From positions 372,001-436,000 of the forward strand of contig NZ_CP059201.1 in NCBI RefSeq assembly GCF_014251795.1: a stretch of DNA of 64,000 nt, in the 5' to 3' direction. Below, in pieces: positions 1-9,115 of this stretch. Source of the DNA: Blattabacterium cuenoti (GTDB lineage: Bacteria; Bacteroidota; Bacteroidia; Flavobacteriales; Blattabacteriaceae). Under the pieces are notes generated by a model. That model was not told where the DNA came from. It worked only from the letters and a program-made list of their open reading frames with translations, and made no database searches. Both the position numbers and the translations under genes were made by a program. Positions within the stretch are counted from its first letter, which is position 1, and every line of letters starts with the position of its first letter.

Positions 1-1191
1 ACTTCTATTTATTTTGTAGGAAAAGTTATTCCTATGCTTCCTCAAATATTATCTAATGATCTTTGTTCATTACAACCAAAAAAAGATAAATTAAGTTTTT
101 CTTATATTTTCAATATCAATCGAAAAGGAGAAATATTGAAAAACTGGTTTGGAAAAACTATAATACGGTCTAATAGAAAATTTACATATGATGAGGTTCA
201 ATCTATTATTGAACAAAAAAAAGGAGATTATTACGAGGATATTTACACATTATTTTTATTTTCTAAAATATTAATTCAAAATCGATTAAAACATGGTGGA
301 TTTTATTTAGAAAAAGTGGAAGTTAAATTTCATTTAGATAAAAACAATGATCCAATATCATTACACTTAGAAAAAAACAATGATGCTCATCGTTTAATTG
401 AAGAATTTATGTTATTGACTAATAGAAAAATTTCAGAGTTTGTTAGTTTGAATTTAGATGGAAATCCTTCTAACAATCTTTATATTTACAGAATACATGA
501 TGTACCTGATTTTCAAAAAATTTTTTTACTCAAAAAAATTATAGAACCTTTAGGTTATTTTTTAGATATGAAAAATATAAAAAATTCTATCAATCATTTA
601 TTAAAAAAAATTAAAGGAAAACCAGAACAAAATATGATTGAAAATTTGATTCTTCGTTCTATGAGTAAAGCTAAATATTCCACAAAAAATATAGGACATT
701 ATGGATTATCTTTTATATATTACACTCATTTTACATCTCCCATAAGAAGATATTCGGATATCATAGCACATCGTTTATTATATCATTATTTAAATAATAA
801 AGAATATAAACTTAAAACAATAGAATTTTATGAAAAGCAGTCTGGTCATTGTAGTTATAAAGAAAGAATAGCTATAGATATAGAAAGGGAATTTTTAAAA
901 TATATGCAGGTTAAATATATAAGAAAATTTATAGGAAAAGAATTTGATGGTGTTATTACAGGATTTACTGATTGGAGTGTTTATATTGATTTATTATTAT
1001 TTCAAACAGAAGGAATGGTACGATTACGTGATATTAAAGAAGATTCTTATGTACTAAATTCAAATAATTATAGTATAATAGGGGAAAAAAAAAGAAAAAT
1101 TTATAATCTAGGAGATAAAGTGAAAGTAAAACTTATAGATGCTAACATAGAAAAAAAACAAATTACTTTAGATTGGATCGAAAATATATAA
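1..1191 (+). CDS. rnr: Ribonuclease R, 3' part (5' end outside window)
   Basis: The open frame runs in from the left edge, so this is the C-terminal 396 residues of a larger protein. A late in-frame ATG at 34 is not the true start, because typical RNase R sequence (VGKVIPMLPQ) precedes and spans it. RNase R is a processive 3'-5' exoribonuclease that degrades structured RNA. The RNB catalytic domain is recognisable from LSNDLCSL and the late motif HFTSPIRRYSD. The last about 85 residues form an S1 RNA-binding domain (GKEFDGVITGFTDWSVY). It converges on coaD with 6 bp between them. RNase II is an alternative, but the single clean C-terminal S1 domain and Bacteroidota context favour RNase R. Confidence 0.93.
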   Translation, partial: TSIYFVGKVIPMLPQILSNDLCSLQPKKDKLSFSYIFNINRKGEILKNWFGKTIIRSNRKFTYDEVQSIIEQKKGDYYEDIYTLFLFSKILIQNRLKHGGFYLEKVEVKFHLDKNNDPISLHLEKNNDAHRLIEEFMLLTNRKISEFVSLNLDGNPSNNLYIYRIHDVPDFQKIFLLKKIIEPLGYFLDMKNIKNSINHLLKKIKGKPEQNMIENLILRSMSKAKYSTKNIGHYGLSFIYYTHFTSPIRRYSDIIAHRLLYHYLNNKEYKLKTIEFYEKQSGHCSYKERIAIDIEREFLKYMQVKYIRKFIGKEFDGVITGFTDWSVYIDLLLFQTEGMVRLRDIKEDSYVLNSNNYSIIGEKKRKIYNLGDKVKVKLIDANIEKKQITLDWIENI

Positions 1192-1197
1192 ATTCTA

Positions 1198-1668
1198 TTA
1201 TATTCTAACAGCAGAAGGAACAAATATGGTATAATCTCCTCCATTTTTTATAATATCTCTAACAATATCAGAATTAATATGAGATTTTTCATGAGAAGAA
1301 AAAAGATAAACTGTCTCAACAATATGTTTTTTACATAATTCTGTATTAGTAATAAAGATGTTTTTTTCAAATTCGAAATCTATCTGATTTCGAATTCCTC
1401 TTAATAGAAATTGAGCTTTTCTTTTGATACAAAAAGAAATAGTTAATCCGTTAAATGAATCAATTTCTATTTTTTTTGAAAAATTTAAAAAAGTTTTCTG
1501 TATCCACTTTTTTCTTTTCTTTATAGAAAACATATTTTTTTTTTGAAAATTTTTTCCAATAGCTATAATAATTTGATCAAATAAATTTAAAGCTCGAACA
1601 ACAATATCATAATGACCCAAAGTAATGGGATCAAAAGATCCAGGAAATACTGCTATTTTTTTATTCAT
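1198..1668 (-). CDS. coaD: Phosphopantetheine adenylyltransferase
   Basis: This is the penultimate step of coenzyme A synthesis: 4'-phosphopantetheine + ATP to dephospho-CoA + PPi, in the cytosol. The 156-residue length is normal for the family. The nucleotidyltransferase signature PGSFDPITLGH is at residues 9-19, including the TxGH motif that binds ATP phosphates. LLRGIRN in the middle and INSDIVRDI near the end match the CoaD substrate and ATP loops. It is a single gene facing rnr. The 61 bp to the next, divergent gene must hold both promoters, but I see no clear consensus box there. Confidence 0.95.
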   Translation of the reverse strand: MNKKIAVFPGSFDPITLGHYDIVVRALNLFDQIIIAIGKNFQKKNMFSIKKRKKWIQKTFLNFSKKIEIDSFNGLTISFCIKRKAQFLLRGIRNQIDFEFEKNIFITNTELCKKHIVETVYLFSSHEKSHINSDIVRDIIKNGGDYTIFVPSAVRI

Positions 1669-1729
1669 TTTTTAGAAATATATTTATAAAATAAAATAAA
1701 AATTTTTTTATAAATTTATTAAATAAATA

Positions 1730-2776
1730 ATGAACAAATCATGCTCTGATTGTTTAAAAAAATGTGTAAAAAAAGAAAAAATTTTCAAAAAAAAAATATG
1801 TAGGAAACCTAATCCATTAGATTGGTTATCCAATATTAAATCTCCTTTTGAGTCTCAAAAATATGAGATAGTAGAAATAAAATTTAAAAATGATAGAAAA
1901 GAATTTTTTATGAATCGAGAAAGAATATTTCTTGATCAAGGAGATATTGTAACAGTGGAAACCAAATCTGGTATCGGATATGATATTGGTATAGTTTCTT
2001 TAACTGGTGAATTGGTCAAATTAAAAATAAAAAACAAAGCCACTGATTTAAATACTTTTAAAAAAATATATAGAAAATCAACATATAAAGAAATAAATAT
2101 TTGGAAATATGTTAAAAAAAAAGAATTTTCAACTCTTTTTCAAGCCAAAAAAATTTCAAGAAATTTAAATATTTCTATGAAAATTTGTGATGTTGAATAT
2201 CAAGGAGATGGAGGAAAAGCTATTTTTTATTATACAGCTGAAAATAGAATTGATTTTAGAAAATTAATTAAAGAATTAGCTTTTCATTTTAATATCCGTA
2301 TAGAAATGCGTCAAATAGGATATAGACAAGAAGCAGCAAAAATTGGAGGAATTGGTTCTTGTGGTAGAGAACTTTGTTGTTCCACTTGGTTAAGAAAATT
2401 CAGAAGTGTAACAACTAATTCAGCAAGATATCAACAACTTTCAATAAATCTTGAAAAATTAACTGGTCAATGTAACAAATTAAAATGCTGTATTAATTAT
2501 GAATTAGATACCTATTTAGACGCTATTAAAGATTTTCCAGATTTTAACAGAAAAATTCATACAGAAAAAGGAATTGCTCAATGTATGAAAATTGATGTGT
2601 TTAAAAAAAGAATGTGGTTTTCTTATGTTAAGAATCCAAATACTTGGTTTAAAATAAAAGTAAATAAAATTAAAGAAATTTTAGAAAAAAATAAAATGGC
2701 TCCTTCTTTAGAAGAGTTATCAAATATCAATATTATTCAAAAAACAGAATTAACATTTAAAGATTTATCTATATAA
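1730..2776 (+). CDS. ricT: PSP1/RicT family protein
   Basis: This 348-residue protein carries the PSP1 C-terminal domain. The hallmark cysteine patches are GSCGRELCCS and LTGQCNKLKCC in the second half, plus a Cys-rich N-terminus (C5, C8, C12, C24). In Bacillus the homologue RicT (YaaT) works with RicA and RicF and carries an iron-sulfur cluster; the Bacteroidota role is not established. The next gene, PBP1A, starts only 40 bp downstream, so cotranscription is likely. In free-living flavobacteria, as I recall, the gliding gene gldH sits between these two; it is absent here, as expected for a non-motile endosymbiont. Confidence 0.85.
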   Translation: MNKSCSDCLKKCVKKEKIFKKKICRKPNPLDWLSNIKSPFESQKYEIVEIKFKNDRKEFFMNRERIFLDQGDIVTVETKSGIGYDIGIVSLTGELVKLKIKNKATDLNTFKKIYRKSTYKEINIWKYVKKKEFSTLFQAKKISRNLNISMKICDVEYQGDGGKAIFYYTAENRIDFRKLIKELAFHFNIRIEMRQIGYRQEAAKIGGIGSCGRELCCSTWLRKFRSVTTNSARYQQLSINLEKLTGQCNKLKCCINYELDTYLDAIKDFPDFNRKIHTEKGIAQCMKIDVFKKRMWFSYVKNPNTWFKIKVNKIKEILEKNKMAPSLEELSNINIIQKTELTFKDLSI

Positions 2777-2816
2777 ACATTACATTATATGATGTTAATA
2801 AAATCATCTTTTTTTC

Positions 2817-5111
2817 GTGTATAGAAAAAGTACAAAAGTAAATTCTTTTTTTCGTAGACTTATTTTTTATTTTTGGTTTTTATTTATTGCAGGAATAAGT
2901 ACTATCATTATCATTTTTTATGCAGCTTCTAAAGGATATTTAGGAACTTTACCTAATACAAGAGATATAGAAAATCCTACTATGAAAGTAGGATCAGAAG
3001 TATATGATTATAACGGAATTTTATTAGGAAAATTTTTTTCAGAAAATAGAACTTTAGTTAGTTATCGACAACTTCCAAAAAATCTTGTAAATGCACTTCT
3101 TGCAAAAGAAGACATCCGTTTTAAATATCATTCTGGAATTGATGCAAAATCTTTTCTTAGAGCTTTTTTTTCTTTAGGAAAAAAAGGAGGAGGAAGTACG
3201 ATTTCACAACAGTTAGCAAAACTTCTTTTTACAGGATCATCTGCAAGAAACAAATTACATAGAATATATCAAAAACTATTAGAATGGTTAATGGCTATTG
3301 AATTAGAAAAACGTTACACAAAAGAAGAAATTATTACTATGTATTATAACAAATTTGATTTTTTGTACAATGCAAAAGGAATAGAAACAGCAGCTCACAC
3401 TTATTTTAATAAAAAAGTTTCCGAATTAAATTTAGGAGAATGTGCTACATTGGTTGGAATGTTAGAAAATCCTTCTTTATATAATCCAAAAAATTATCCC
3501 GATAGAGCAAAAAAACAAAGAAATTTAGTTTTATATCAAATGAAAAAATATAATTTTTTAAATATAAATAGATATAGAAAAGAGTTAAAAAAACCTATAA
3601 AAATAAATTTTAAAATACAAAAAAAAGATTTTGAATTATTAACTTATTATGGAGAGTTTTTGAAAAAAGAAATTCAGGAAGCTTTAAACGAACATGAAAA
3701 AAAAACTGGACAAAAACTTAATCTTTATTCTAGCGGATTAAAAATATACACGTCTATCGACGCTAGAATGCAAGATTATGCAGAAAAGGCGCTTAAAAAA
3801 CACCTCAGTCAATTACAAATCTTATTTAATCGTTTTCAAAAAAAAAATAGGAATGCTCCATTTTTAAACATTTCTCCAGAAAAAACAAAACGAATTCTTA
3901 TATCTGCGATGCACAGAACAGCTCTTTACCAAGATTTAAAACAAAAAGGATTAACAGAAGAAAAAATTTTAGAAGAATTTCAAAAACCACAATTAATTAA
4001 ATTATTTACCTGGAATGGGACTAAACAAGTATTCATATCTCCATGGGATTTTATTCGTTATCAAAAAAGTATTATTCAAGCAGGAATGTTATCTGTAGAA
4101 TCTTATACTGGATTTATTAAAGCATGGGTAGGAGGAATAGATTTTAATTATTTTCAATATGACCATGTAGCACAAACTCAACGTCAAGTTGGTTCTGTCT
4201 TTAAACCTATCTTATATGCTGCCGCTATTAATGAATTACATTATAATCCTTGTACAAAAATTTCAAATGAAAAATTTCATTTAGGAAAATGGACTCCTAG
4301 AAATTCTAATGGAAAATATGGAGGGGTTCTTACTTTGAAAGATGGATTAGCTTTTTCTGTAAACACGATTTCAGCTCGTTTAATGTCACAAATGAGTCCA
4401 AATACAGTAATTAATTTAGCAAAAAAAATGGGAATAGAGTCTATCATTCCTGAACATCCATCTATTGCTCTTGGCTCTGCTGATTTGACTTTATATGAAA
4501 TGACAGGAGCATTCAATACATTTACTAATTATGGAATTTATGTTAAACCTTCTATTCTAGTAAAAATCGAGGATGAAAATGGAAATTTAATTCAAGAACA
4601 TGTAGATATTAATAAAAGACAAGTTTTTAATGAAGAAATAGGATATATTATGTTAAAGTTAATGCAAGGAGTCGTTAAATATGGAACTGCAAAAAGATTA
4701 CAATCATATAATTTAACAGGAGACATAGCAGGAAAAACAGGAACAACTAATGAAAACTCAGATGGATGGTTCATAGGTATGGTCCCTAATTTAACTACTG
4801 GAGTTTGGGTGGGTTGGGAAGATAGATTCTCTCATTTTGAGAGTGTTAAGTTAGGACAAGGAGCAAATATGGCTTTACCTATATGGGCTTATTATATGAA
4901 AAGTCTATATAAAAATATGAATTTAATTTATCATGATAAATTGTTATTCCAAAAGCCTAAAAATTATCAATCTTATTGGGATCAATGTAATGAAGTTATA
5001 AAAGAAGACAATATAATTAGAGAAGAAAAAAAAAATTATATGAAACAAAATGAAATTATAGATTTTGATATAAACTTAAATTCAGAAAATAACAAAGATT
5101 ATGATAAATGA
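2817..5111 (+). CDS. mrcA: Penicillin-binding protein 1A (bifunctional transglycosylase/transpeptidase)
   Basis: This class A PBP polymerises lipid II and cross-links peptidoglycan at the inner-membrane surface. One N-terminal membrane anchor spans residues 14-37. The GT51 glycosyltransferase domain follows, with the catalytic Glu in AKEDIRF (E98). The transpeptidase domain has the nucleophile in SVFK (S460, K463), then SVN (514-516) and KTG (640-642). All three penicillin-binding motifs are intact, so the symbiont probably still builds a cell wall. The start is a GTG: in frame, a stop lies 18 bases upstream and no ATG precedes the membrane segment. It overlaps the next gene by ATGA. Confidence 0.92.
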   Translation: MYRKSTKVNSFFRRLIFYFWFLFIAGISTIIIIFYAASKGYLGTLPNTRDIENPTMKVGSEVYDYNGILLGKFFSENRTLVSYRQLPKNLVNALLAKEDIRFKYHSGIDAKSFLRAFFSLGKKGGGSTISQQLAKLLFTGSSARNKLHRIYQKLLEWLMAIELEKRYTKEEIITMYYNKFDFLYNAKGIETAAHTYFNKKVSELNLGECATLVGMLENPSLYNPKNYPDRAKKQRNLVLYQMKKYNFLNINRYRKELKKPIKINFKIQKKDFELLTYYGEFLKKEIQEALNEHEKKTGQKLNLYSSGLKIYTSIDARMQDYAEKALKKHLSQLQILFNRFQKKNRNAPFLNISPEKTKRILISAMHRTALYQDLKQKGLTEEKILEEFQKPQLIKLFTWNGTKQVFISPWDFIRYQKSIIQAGMLSVESYTGFIKAWVGGIDFNYFQYDHVAQTQRQVGSVFKPILYAAAINELHYNPCTKISNEKFHLGKWTPRNSNGKYGGVLTLKDGLAFSVNTISARLMSQMSPNTVINLAKKMGIESIIPEHPSIALGSADLTLYEMTGAFNTFTNYGIYVKPSILVKIEDENGNLIQEHVDINKRQVFNEEIGYIMLKLMQGVVKYGTAKRLQSYNLTGDIAGKTGTTNENSDGWFIGMVPNLTTGVWVGWEDRFSHFESVKLGQGANMALPIWAYYMKSLYKNMNLIYHDKLLFQKPKNYQSYWDQCNEVIKEDNIIREEKKNYMKQNEIIDFDINLNSENNKDYDK

Positions 5112-6061
5112 TAAAAAAAATATTAATATTAGATAGAAATCATCCTTTTATTATATACAAATTAAAAAAAGAAGGATTGATTTGTGATGAAAATTACAAT
5201 GATTCCACAGATCAAATTGATCTGTATATGTATGATGGCATAATTTTAAGGAATAGATTAAAAATAGATAAAAAATTTATTGAAAAAGCAACAAATCTAA
5301 AATTTGTAGCTCGTATTGGATCTGGAACAGAAAATATAGATAAAAATTATGCAGTAAAAAAAGGAATAACTTTAATTTCATCTCCAGAAGGAAACAAAGA
5401 TTCGGTAGCAGAACATGCGATAGGAATGTTATTATGTATGATGAATCATATCATTCGTTCTCATCAACAAGTTTCAAAGGGAAAATGGAATAGAGAAACT
5501 AATAGAGGAATAGAAATTATGGGGAAAACAATAGGGATCATTGGATATGGAAATACAGGAAAAGCTTTTGCAAAAAAACTTTCAAATTTTGATGTTCAAA
5601 TATTATGTTATGATATTATACCTAAAATAGGAGATATTTACGCAAAACAGGTGAATATGAATATGATTTTTCAAAAATCAGATATAATAAGTTTACATAT
5701 TCCCTATACAAAAAAAACAAAAGGAATGATGAATTATGATTTTATTAAAAAATTTTGCAAACCTTTTTATTTTATAAATACTTCTCGTGGAGGATGTGTA
5801 GTTACAAATCATTTAGTTGAAGCATTAAAAAACGGAAAAATAAATGGAGCATGTTTAGATGTATTAGAATATGAAAATTTTTCTTTCAATAATATTTCTC
5901 ATAATCATCATTTTACTAAGAGTTTTTCTTATCTTATTCATTCTAATAAAGTAATATTAACCCCCCATATTGCAGGATGGACTAAAGAATCGAAATACAA
6001 AATGGACAAAAAAATTATAGAAAAAATTCTTTTTCTAAAGAAAAAATTAAATAAAACATGA
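5108..6061 (+). CDS. serA: D-2-hydroxyacid dehydrogenase, probably D-3-phosphoglycerate dehydrogenase
   Basis: Probable first step of serine synthesis (3-phosphoglycerate to 3-phosphohydroxypyruvate with NAD). The 317-residue protein has the substrate-domain motif RIGSGTENID (69-78), the NAD-binding loop GYGNTG (146-151), NTSRGG around the catalytic Arg, and LTPHIAGWT with the catalytic His. No ACT domain follows, so serine feedback through ACT is not expected. It overlaps PBP1A by 4 bp (ATGA). A role in feeding serine to the nearby cysE/cysK is attractive but inferred. Other members of the family, such as hydroxypyruvate or glyoxylate reductases, cannot be excluded. Confidence 0.8.
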   Translation: MIKKILILDRNHPFIIYKLKKEGLICDENYNDSTDQIDLYMYDGIILRNRLKIDKKFIEKATNLKFVARIGSGTENIDKNYAVKKGITLISSPEGNKDSVAEHAIGMLLCMMNHIIRSHQQVSKGKWNRETNRGIEIMGKTIGIIGYGNTGKAFAKKLSNFDVQILCYDIIPKIGDIYAKQVNMNMIFQKSDIISLHIPYTKKTKGMMNYDFIKKFCKPFYFINTSRGGCVVTNHLVEALKNGKINGACLDVLEYENFSFNNISHNHHFTKSFSYLIHSNKVILTPHIAGWTKESKYKMDKKIIEKILFLKKKLNKT

Positions 6062-6221
6062 TTTTTACATAAAATATCAAAAATTATCACTAAATAATAA
6101 AAAATTCTAACACAGATATAAAAAAATATACTATCCTTTATTATGTCTCTTGTTTTGATTTTTGATATAATATAGAATTATCATAAAGACCAAATTGATT
6201 TTTTATTTATTACTTGTTAAC
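6062..6221. other. Convergent intergenic spacer with a long-range inverted repeat
   Basis: This is 160 bp between the convergent ends of serA and cysJ. It contains an 11-bp perfect inverted repeat, ATATCAAAAAT at 6074-6084 and ATTTTTGATAT at 6158-6168, separated by 73 bases. The stem has only two G:C pairs and no T-tract follows closely, so it is a poor intrinsic terminator. I see no gene here. Confidence 0.4.
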
Positions 6222-7904
6222 TCAGTATACATCTTTTAAATATCTTCTTTCTCTTTTCATTTTTTTTATAAATAGAGTTGAATCACATTTTCCTATTTTT
6301 TCTATAACATTAGAAATCATTTTATCAACATCTACACTCATAGGAGTTTTGTTTCCACAAATATAAATATAAGCTCCATTTTTTATCCAAGAAAAAAATT
6401 CTATTCTATTTTCCCATATTTTATCTTGTACGTAAATCTTTTTTTTCTGATCCCTGGAAAAAGATAAACTTACATGATGAAGAATTCCTTTCATTTTCCA
6501 ATTTTCAATTTCTGTTCGATATAAAAAATCTGTATCAAAATGTTGATCTCCAAAAAATAACCAATTTTTACCCGTTGCTTCTGTTATTTCTCTTTCATAT
6601 AGAAAAGAACGAAAAGGAGCAATTCCGGTGCCAGGACCAATAAGAATTATATCTTTATATGAATTAGGTAATTTAAATAATTGATTTTTATAAATCGAAA
6701 AAGATAAATTATCTCCTATTTTCAATTTAGATAAAAAATCGGAACAATGACCATATGCCGTTTCTCCATTTAATTGAAAACGATGACGAGATACAGTAAT
6801 ATGAATTATATTATCATGAGCTGTAGGAGAGGAAGATATGGAATAGAGTCTAGGTTTTATAGGATCCATAATCCTAATTAAATCTTCTAAAGAACATGTA
6901 TTTTTTATTGGAAATTCTGTTAAAAGATCAATAAGTTTCCATTTATGATTTAATAAAATATTTTTTTTTCTTGATAAAGAAGAATATTTTTTCAAGAAAC
7001 TTTCAGATAAATAAATAATATTAAAACTTTTCTTAAAAAGATCAAATATTTTACTTTTTTCCTCAAAATTTACAAATTTTTTTATCTTATTTTTATCGAT
7101 AAATTCGATAATTTTATCTACTTCATTAGAAGTATTTTCAGGAAAAATACCTATAGAATCCCCAGGAAGATATTTAATTTTTTTTTTAACGAAAATTTCA
7201 ATATGATGAATTTCTTTTTTTGATCCTTTTTTTTGATCATTTAAAATTATATTATTTAATATTTTTCCATATATTTTTTTATTTTCTATATGAATCTTAT
7301 TTTTTTTTTTTTTTAAAAAACTTATAATTTTTGAAAACCATTCTTCTGCTTGATTCTCATAATCAACATCACATTTATGTAATGAAATAATTCTTTTTGC
7401 CCCTATATCATGTAAACGCTTATCGACATCTTCTCCTGCTTTACAAAAATAAGTATAAGATTTATCTCCTAAAGCCAATACACTATATTTCATATTTTTC
7501 AGAAATATATTTTCATTTGTATGAATAAAATCAAAAAAATTTTTTGCAGAAGAAGGAGGTTCTCCTTCTCCATATGTACTCATTATAATAAAAAAATAAT
7601 CTTCTTTTTCTAAATCTTGAAAATTATATTGATCTAAACTGATTAATTTGATTTGAAATTTTTCATTTTTAACTTTTTGATGAATATCAAAAGCTAGATT
7701 TTTGGCATTACCTGTTTCTGTTCCATAAACTAGCGTTATTTTTTTTTCCTCTTTTCTTATAAATTTTTGATGATTTTTTTTAGAACATAACAAACCAGAC
7801 ATATAAGCACTCATCCATATAATTTCTTCTTTAGAAGATTCTTGTATTAACTTAATAAATGTTTTATAATTTGATTCAGATAACATTTTAAAAAATATTA
7901 ACAC
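6222..7904 (-). CDS. cysJ: Sulfite reductase (NADPH) flavoprotein subunit
   Basis: Electron-donating subunit of sulfite reductase: NADPH to FAD to FMN, then to the haemoprotein CysI that makes sulfide. The flavodoxin domain is at about residues 57-200 (VYGTETGNAKN), followed by an FAD domain with PRLYSISSSP and an NADP-binding part with GPGTGIAPFRS. The 560 residues compare with about 600 in E. coli, the interdomain region being shorter. The linker holds a run of 15 A (coding strand) at 7300-7314. cysI is not adjacent, and a 287-bp gap separates it from cysK. Met7 (7886) is an alternative start. Confidence 0.92.
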   Translation of the reverse strand: MLIFFKMLSESNYKTFIKLIQESSKEEIIWMSAYMSGLLCSKKNHQKFIRKEEKKITLVYGTETGNAKNLAFDIHQKVKNEKFQIKLISLDQYNFQDLEKEDYFFIIMSTYGEGEPPSSAKNFFDFIHTNENIFLKNMKYSVLALGDKSYTYFCKAGEDVDKRLHDIGAKRIISLHKCDVDYENQAEEWFSKIISFLKKKKNKIHIENKKIYGKILNNIILNDQKKGSKKEIHHIEIFVKKKIKYLPGDSIGIFPENTSNEVDKIIEFIDKNKIKKFVNFEEKSKIFDLFKKSFNIIYLSESFLKKYSSLSRKKNILLNHKWKLIDLLTEFPIKNTCSLEDLIRIMDPIKPRLYSISSSPTAHDNIIHITVSRHRFQLNGETAYGHCSDFLSKLKIGDNLSFSIYKNQLFKLPNSYKDIILIGPGTGIAPFRSFLYEREITEATGKNWLFFGDQHFDTDFLYRTEIENWKMKGILHHVSLSFSRDQKKKIYVQDKIWENRIEFFSWIKNGAYIYICGNKTPMSVDVDKMISNVIEKIGKCDSTLFIKKMKRERRYLKDVY

Positions 7905-8191
7905 GATTAAACTAAAAAATAATCTTTTTTAAAGTAAATCAAGTTACAATTTTACCTAAAAAATTCTTTTTTTTTAGCATCGAAATTGAAACTTGTTCTA
8001 TAAACTTATTCATAACATTAAATATCAGTTTTTTTAAAATTTATCCATACCCATTAATATCATGATCATGATAAGTTATGATTTATTCTTGTTATTTTTG
8101 TTTATCATAGCATAAAGCATAAACAGATATATAAATATTTTTTATATTATTCATTTCAGAATGAAAATCTTAAAATAAAAAATTATTGAAT
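7905..8191. other. Intergenic region upstream of cysJ with a perfect 16-bp palindrome
   Basis: This 287-bp gap is large for the window. TATCATGATCATGATA at 8058-8073 is a perfect palindrome about 155-170 bp upstream of cysJ and could be an operator. A 6-bp stem (TTCATT/AATGAA, 8150-8165) lies 27 bp past the cysK stop and is a weak terminator candidate. A minus-strand ORF of 24 codons (7939-8013) has no recognisable homology. TTATCCATA at 8041-8049 resembles a DnaA box (8 of 9). No gene or recognisable gene remnant is evident. Confidence 0.4.
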
Positions 8192-9100
8192 CTAAAAAAG
8201 ATTATCAACTGATAAATATCTTTCTCCAGTATCATAATTAAACGTTAGTATTATAGATTTTTCCGAAAATTTTGATAACTGTTTCTCTATAGCAGAAAGT
8301 GAAGCACCGGTAGATATTCCAACAAGAATTCCTTCTTTTTTTGCGATTTTTCTAACATGATGAAAAGCTTCTTCTTTAGATACTAAAAAAGATCCATCTA
8401 ATATTTTTACATTCAAAATAGACGGAATAAAACCTGCACCTAACCCTTGTAAAGCATGAGGATTAGGTTTTCCTCCAAATATCACTGGAGATTCTATAGG
8501 TTCTACAGAAAATATTTTTATATTTGGAAATTTATTTTTTAATATCTCTCCTATACCAGTAATATGGCCTCCAGTTCCTACTCCTGTTATGAAATAATCT
8601 ATACCTTTAGGAAAAGCATGAATAATTTCCTTTGCAGTTGTATTTTTATGTATATTTATGTTTGAAAGATTATCAAATTGTTTTGGCATCCAGGAATTTG
8701 GAATGGTATCAACTAATTCTTCCGCTTTTTTTATAGCTCCTTTCATTCCATTTTCTTTTGGAGTGAGAACAAATTTTGCCCCAAAAATAGAAAATAATTT
8801 TCTTCTTTCAATGCTCATTGATTCTGGCATTACTAAAACCAGACGATATCCTTTAACAGAACAAACTATAGCTAATCCAATTCCTGTATTTCCAGAAGTA
8901 GGTTCTATAATAATATCTCCTTGATGAATAATTCCTTTTTTTTCCGCATCTTCTATCATAGATAAAGCAATTCTATCTTTTATGCTCCCTCCAGGATTAT
9001 TTTTTTCTAATTTGATCCACACTTGATGATTAGGAAATAATCTCTTAAGACGTACATGAGGTGTATTTCCGATAGTTTTTAAAATGCTATCAACTTTCAT
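8192..9100 (-). CDS. cysK: Cysteine synthase (O-acetylserine sulfhydrylase), CysK type
   Basis: PLP enzyme converting O-acetylserine + sulfide to cysteine + acetate. The PLP lysine is in GGSIKDR (K41). [10 protein letters not shown] (66-75) is the substrate loop, [10 protein letters not shown] binds the PLP phosphate, and GISTGAS is near the C-terminus. The 302-residue length is near CysM, but the EPTSGNTG and [10 protein letters not shown] motifs look like CysK. It lies 15 bp downstream of cysE in the same orientation, so the two enzymes of the O-acetylserine route are almost certainly cotranscribed. Confidence 0.92.
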   Translation of the reverse strand: MKVDSILKTIGNTPHVRLKRLFPNHQVWIKLEKNNPGGSIKDRIALSMIEDAEKKGIIHQGDIIIEPTSGNTGIGLAIVCSVKGYRLVLVMPESMSIERRKLFSIFGAKFVLTPKENGMKGAIKKAEELVDTIPNSWMPKQFDNLSNINIHKNTTAKEIIHAFPKGIDYFITGVGTGGHITGIGEILKNKFPNIKIFSVEPIESPVIFGGKPNPHALQGLGAGFIPSILNVKILDGSFLVSKEEAFHHVRKIAKKEGILVGISTGASLSAIEKQLSKFSEKSIILTFNYDTGERYLSVDNLF

Positions 9101-9115
9101 TTTTTTTCTTTTTGA

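Noticed and set aside
6074..6168. 11-bp long-range inverted repeat as a structured RNA or terminator between serA and cysJ
   Set aside because: The stem has only two G:C pairs and a 73-base loop with no conserved RNA motif; it is recorded only as a repeat.
8041..8049. TTATCCATA as a DnaA box marking an origin in the cysK-cysJ gap
   Set aside because: A single 8-of-9 match without clustered boxes is expected by chance in this composition.
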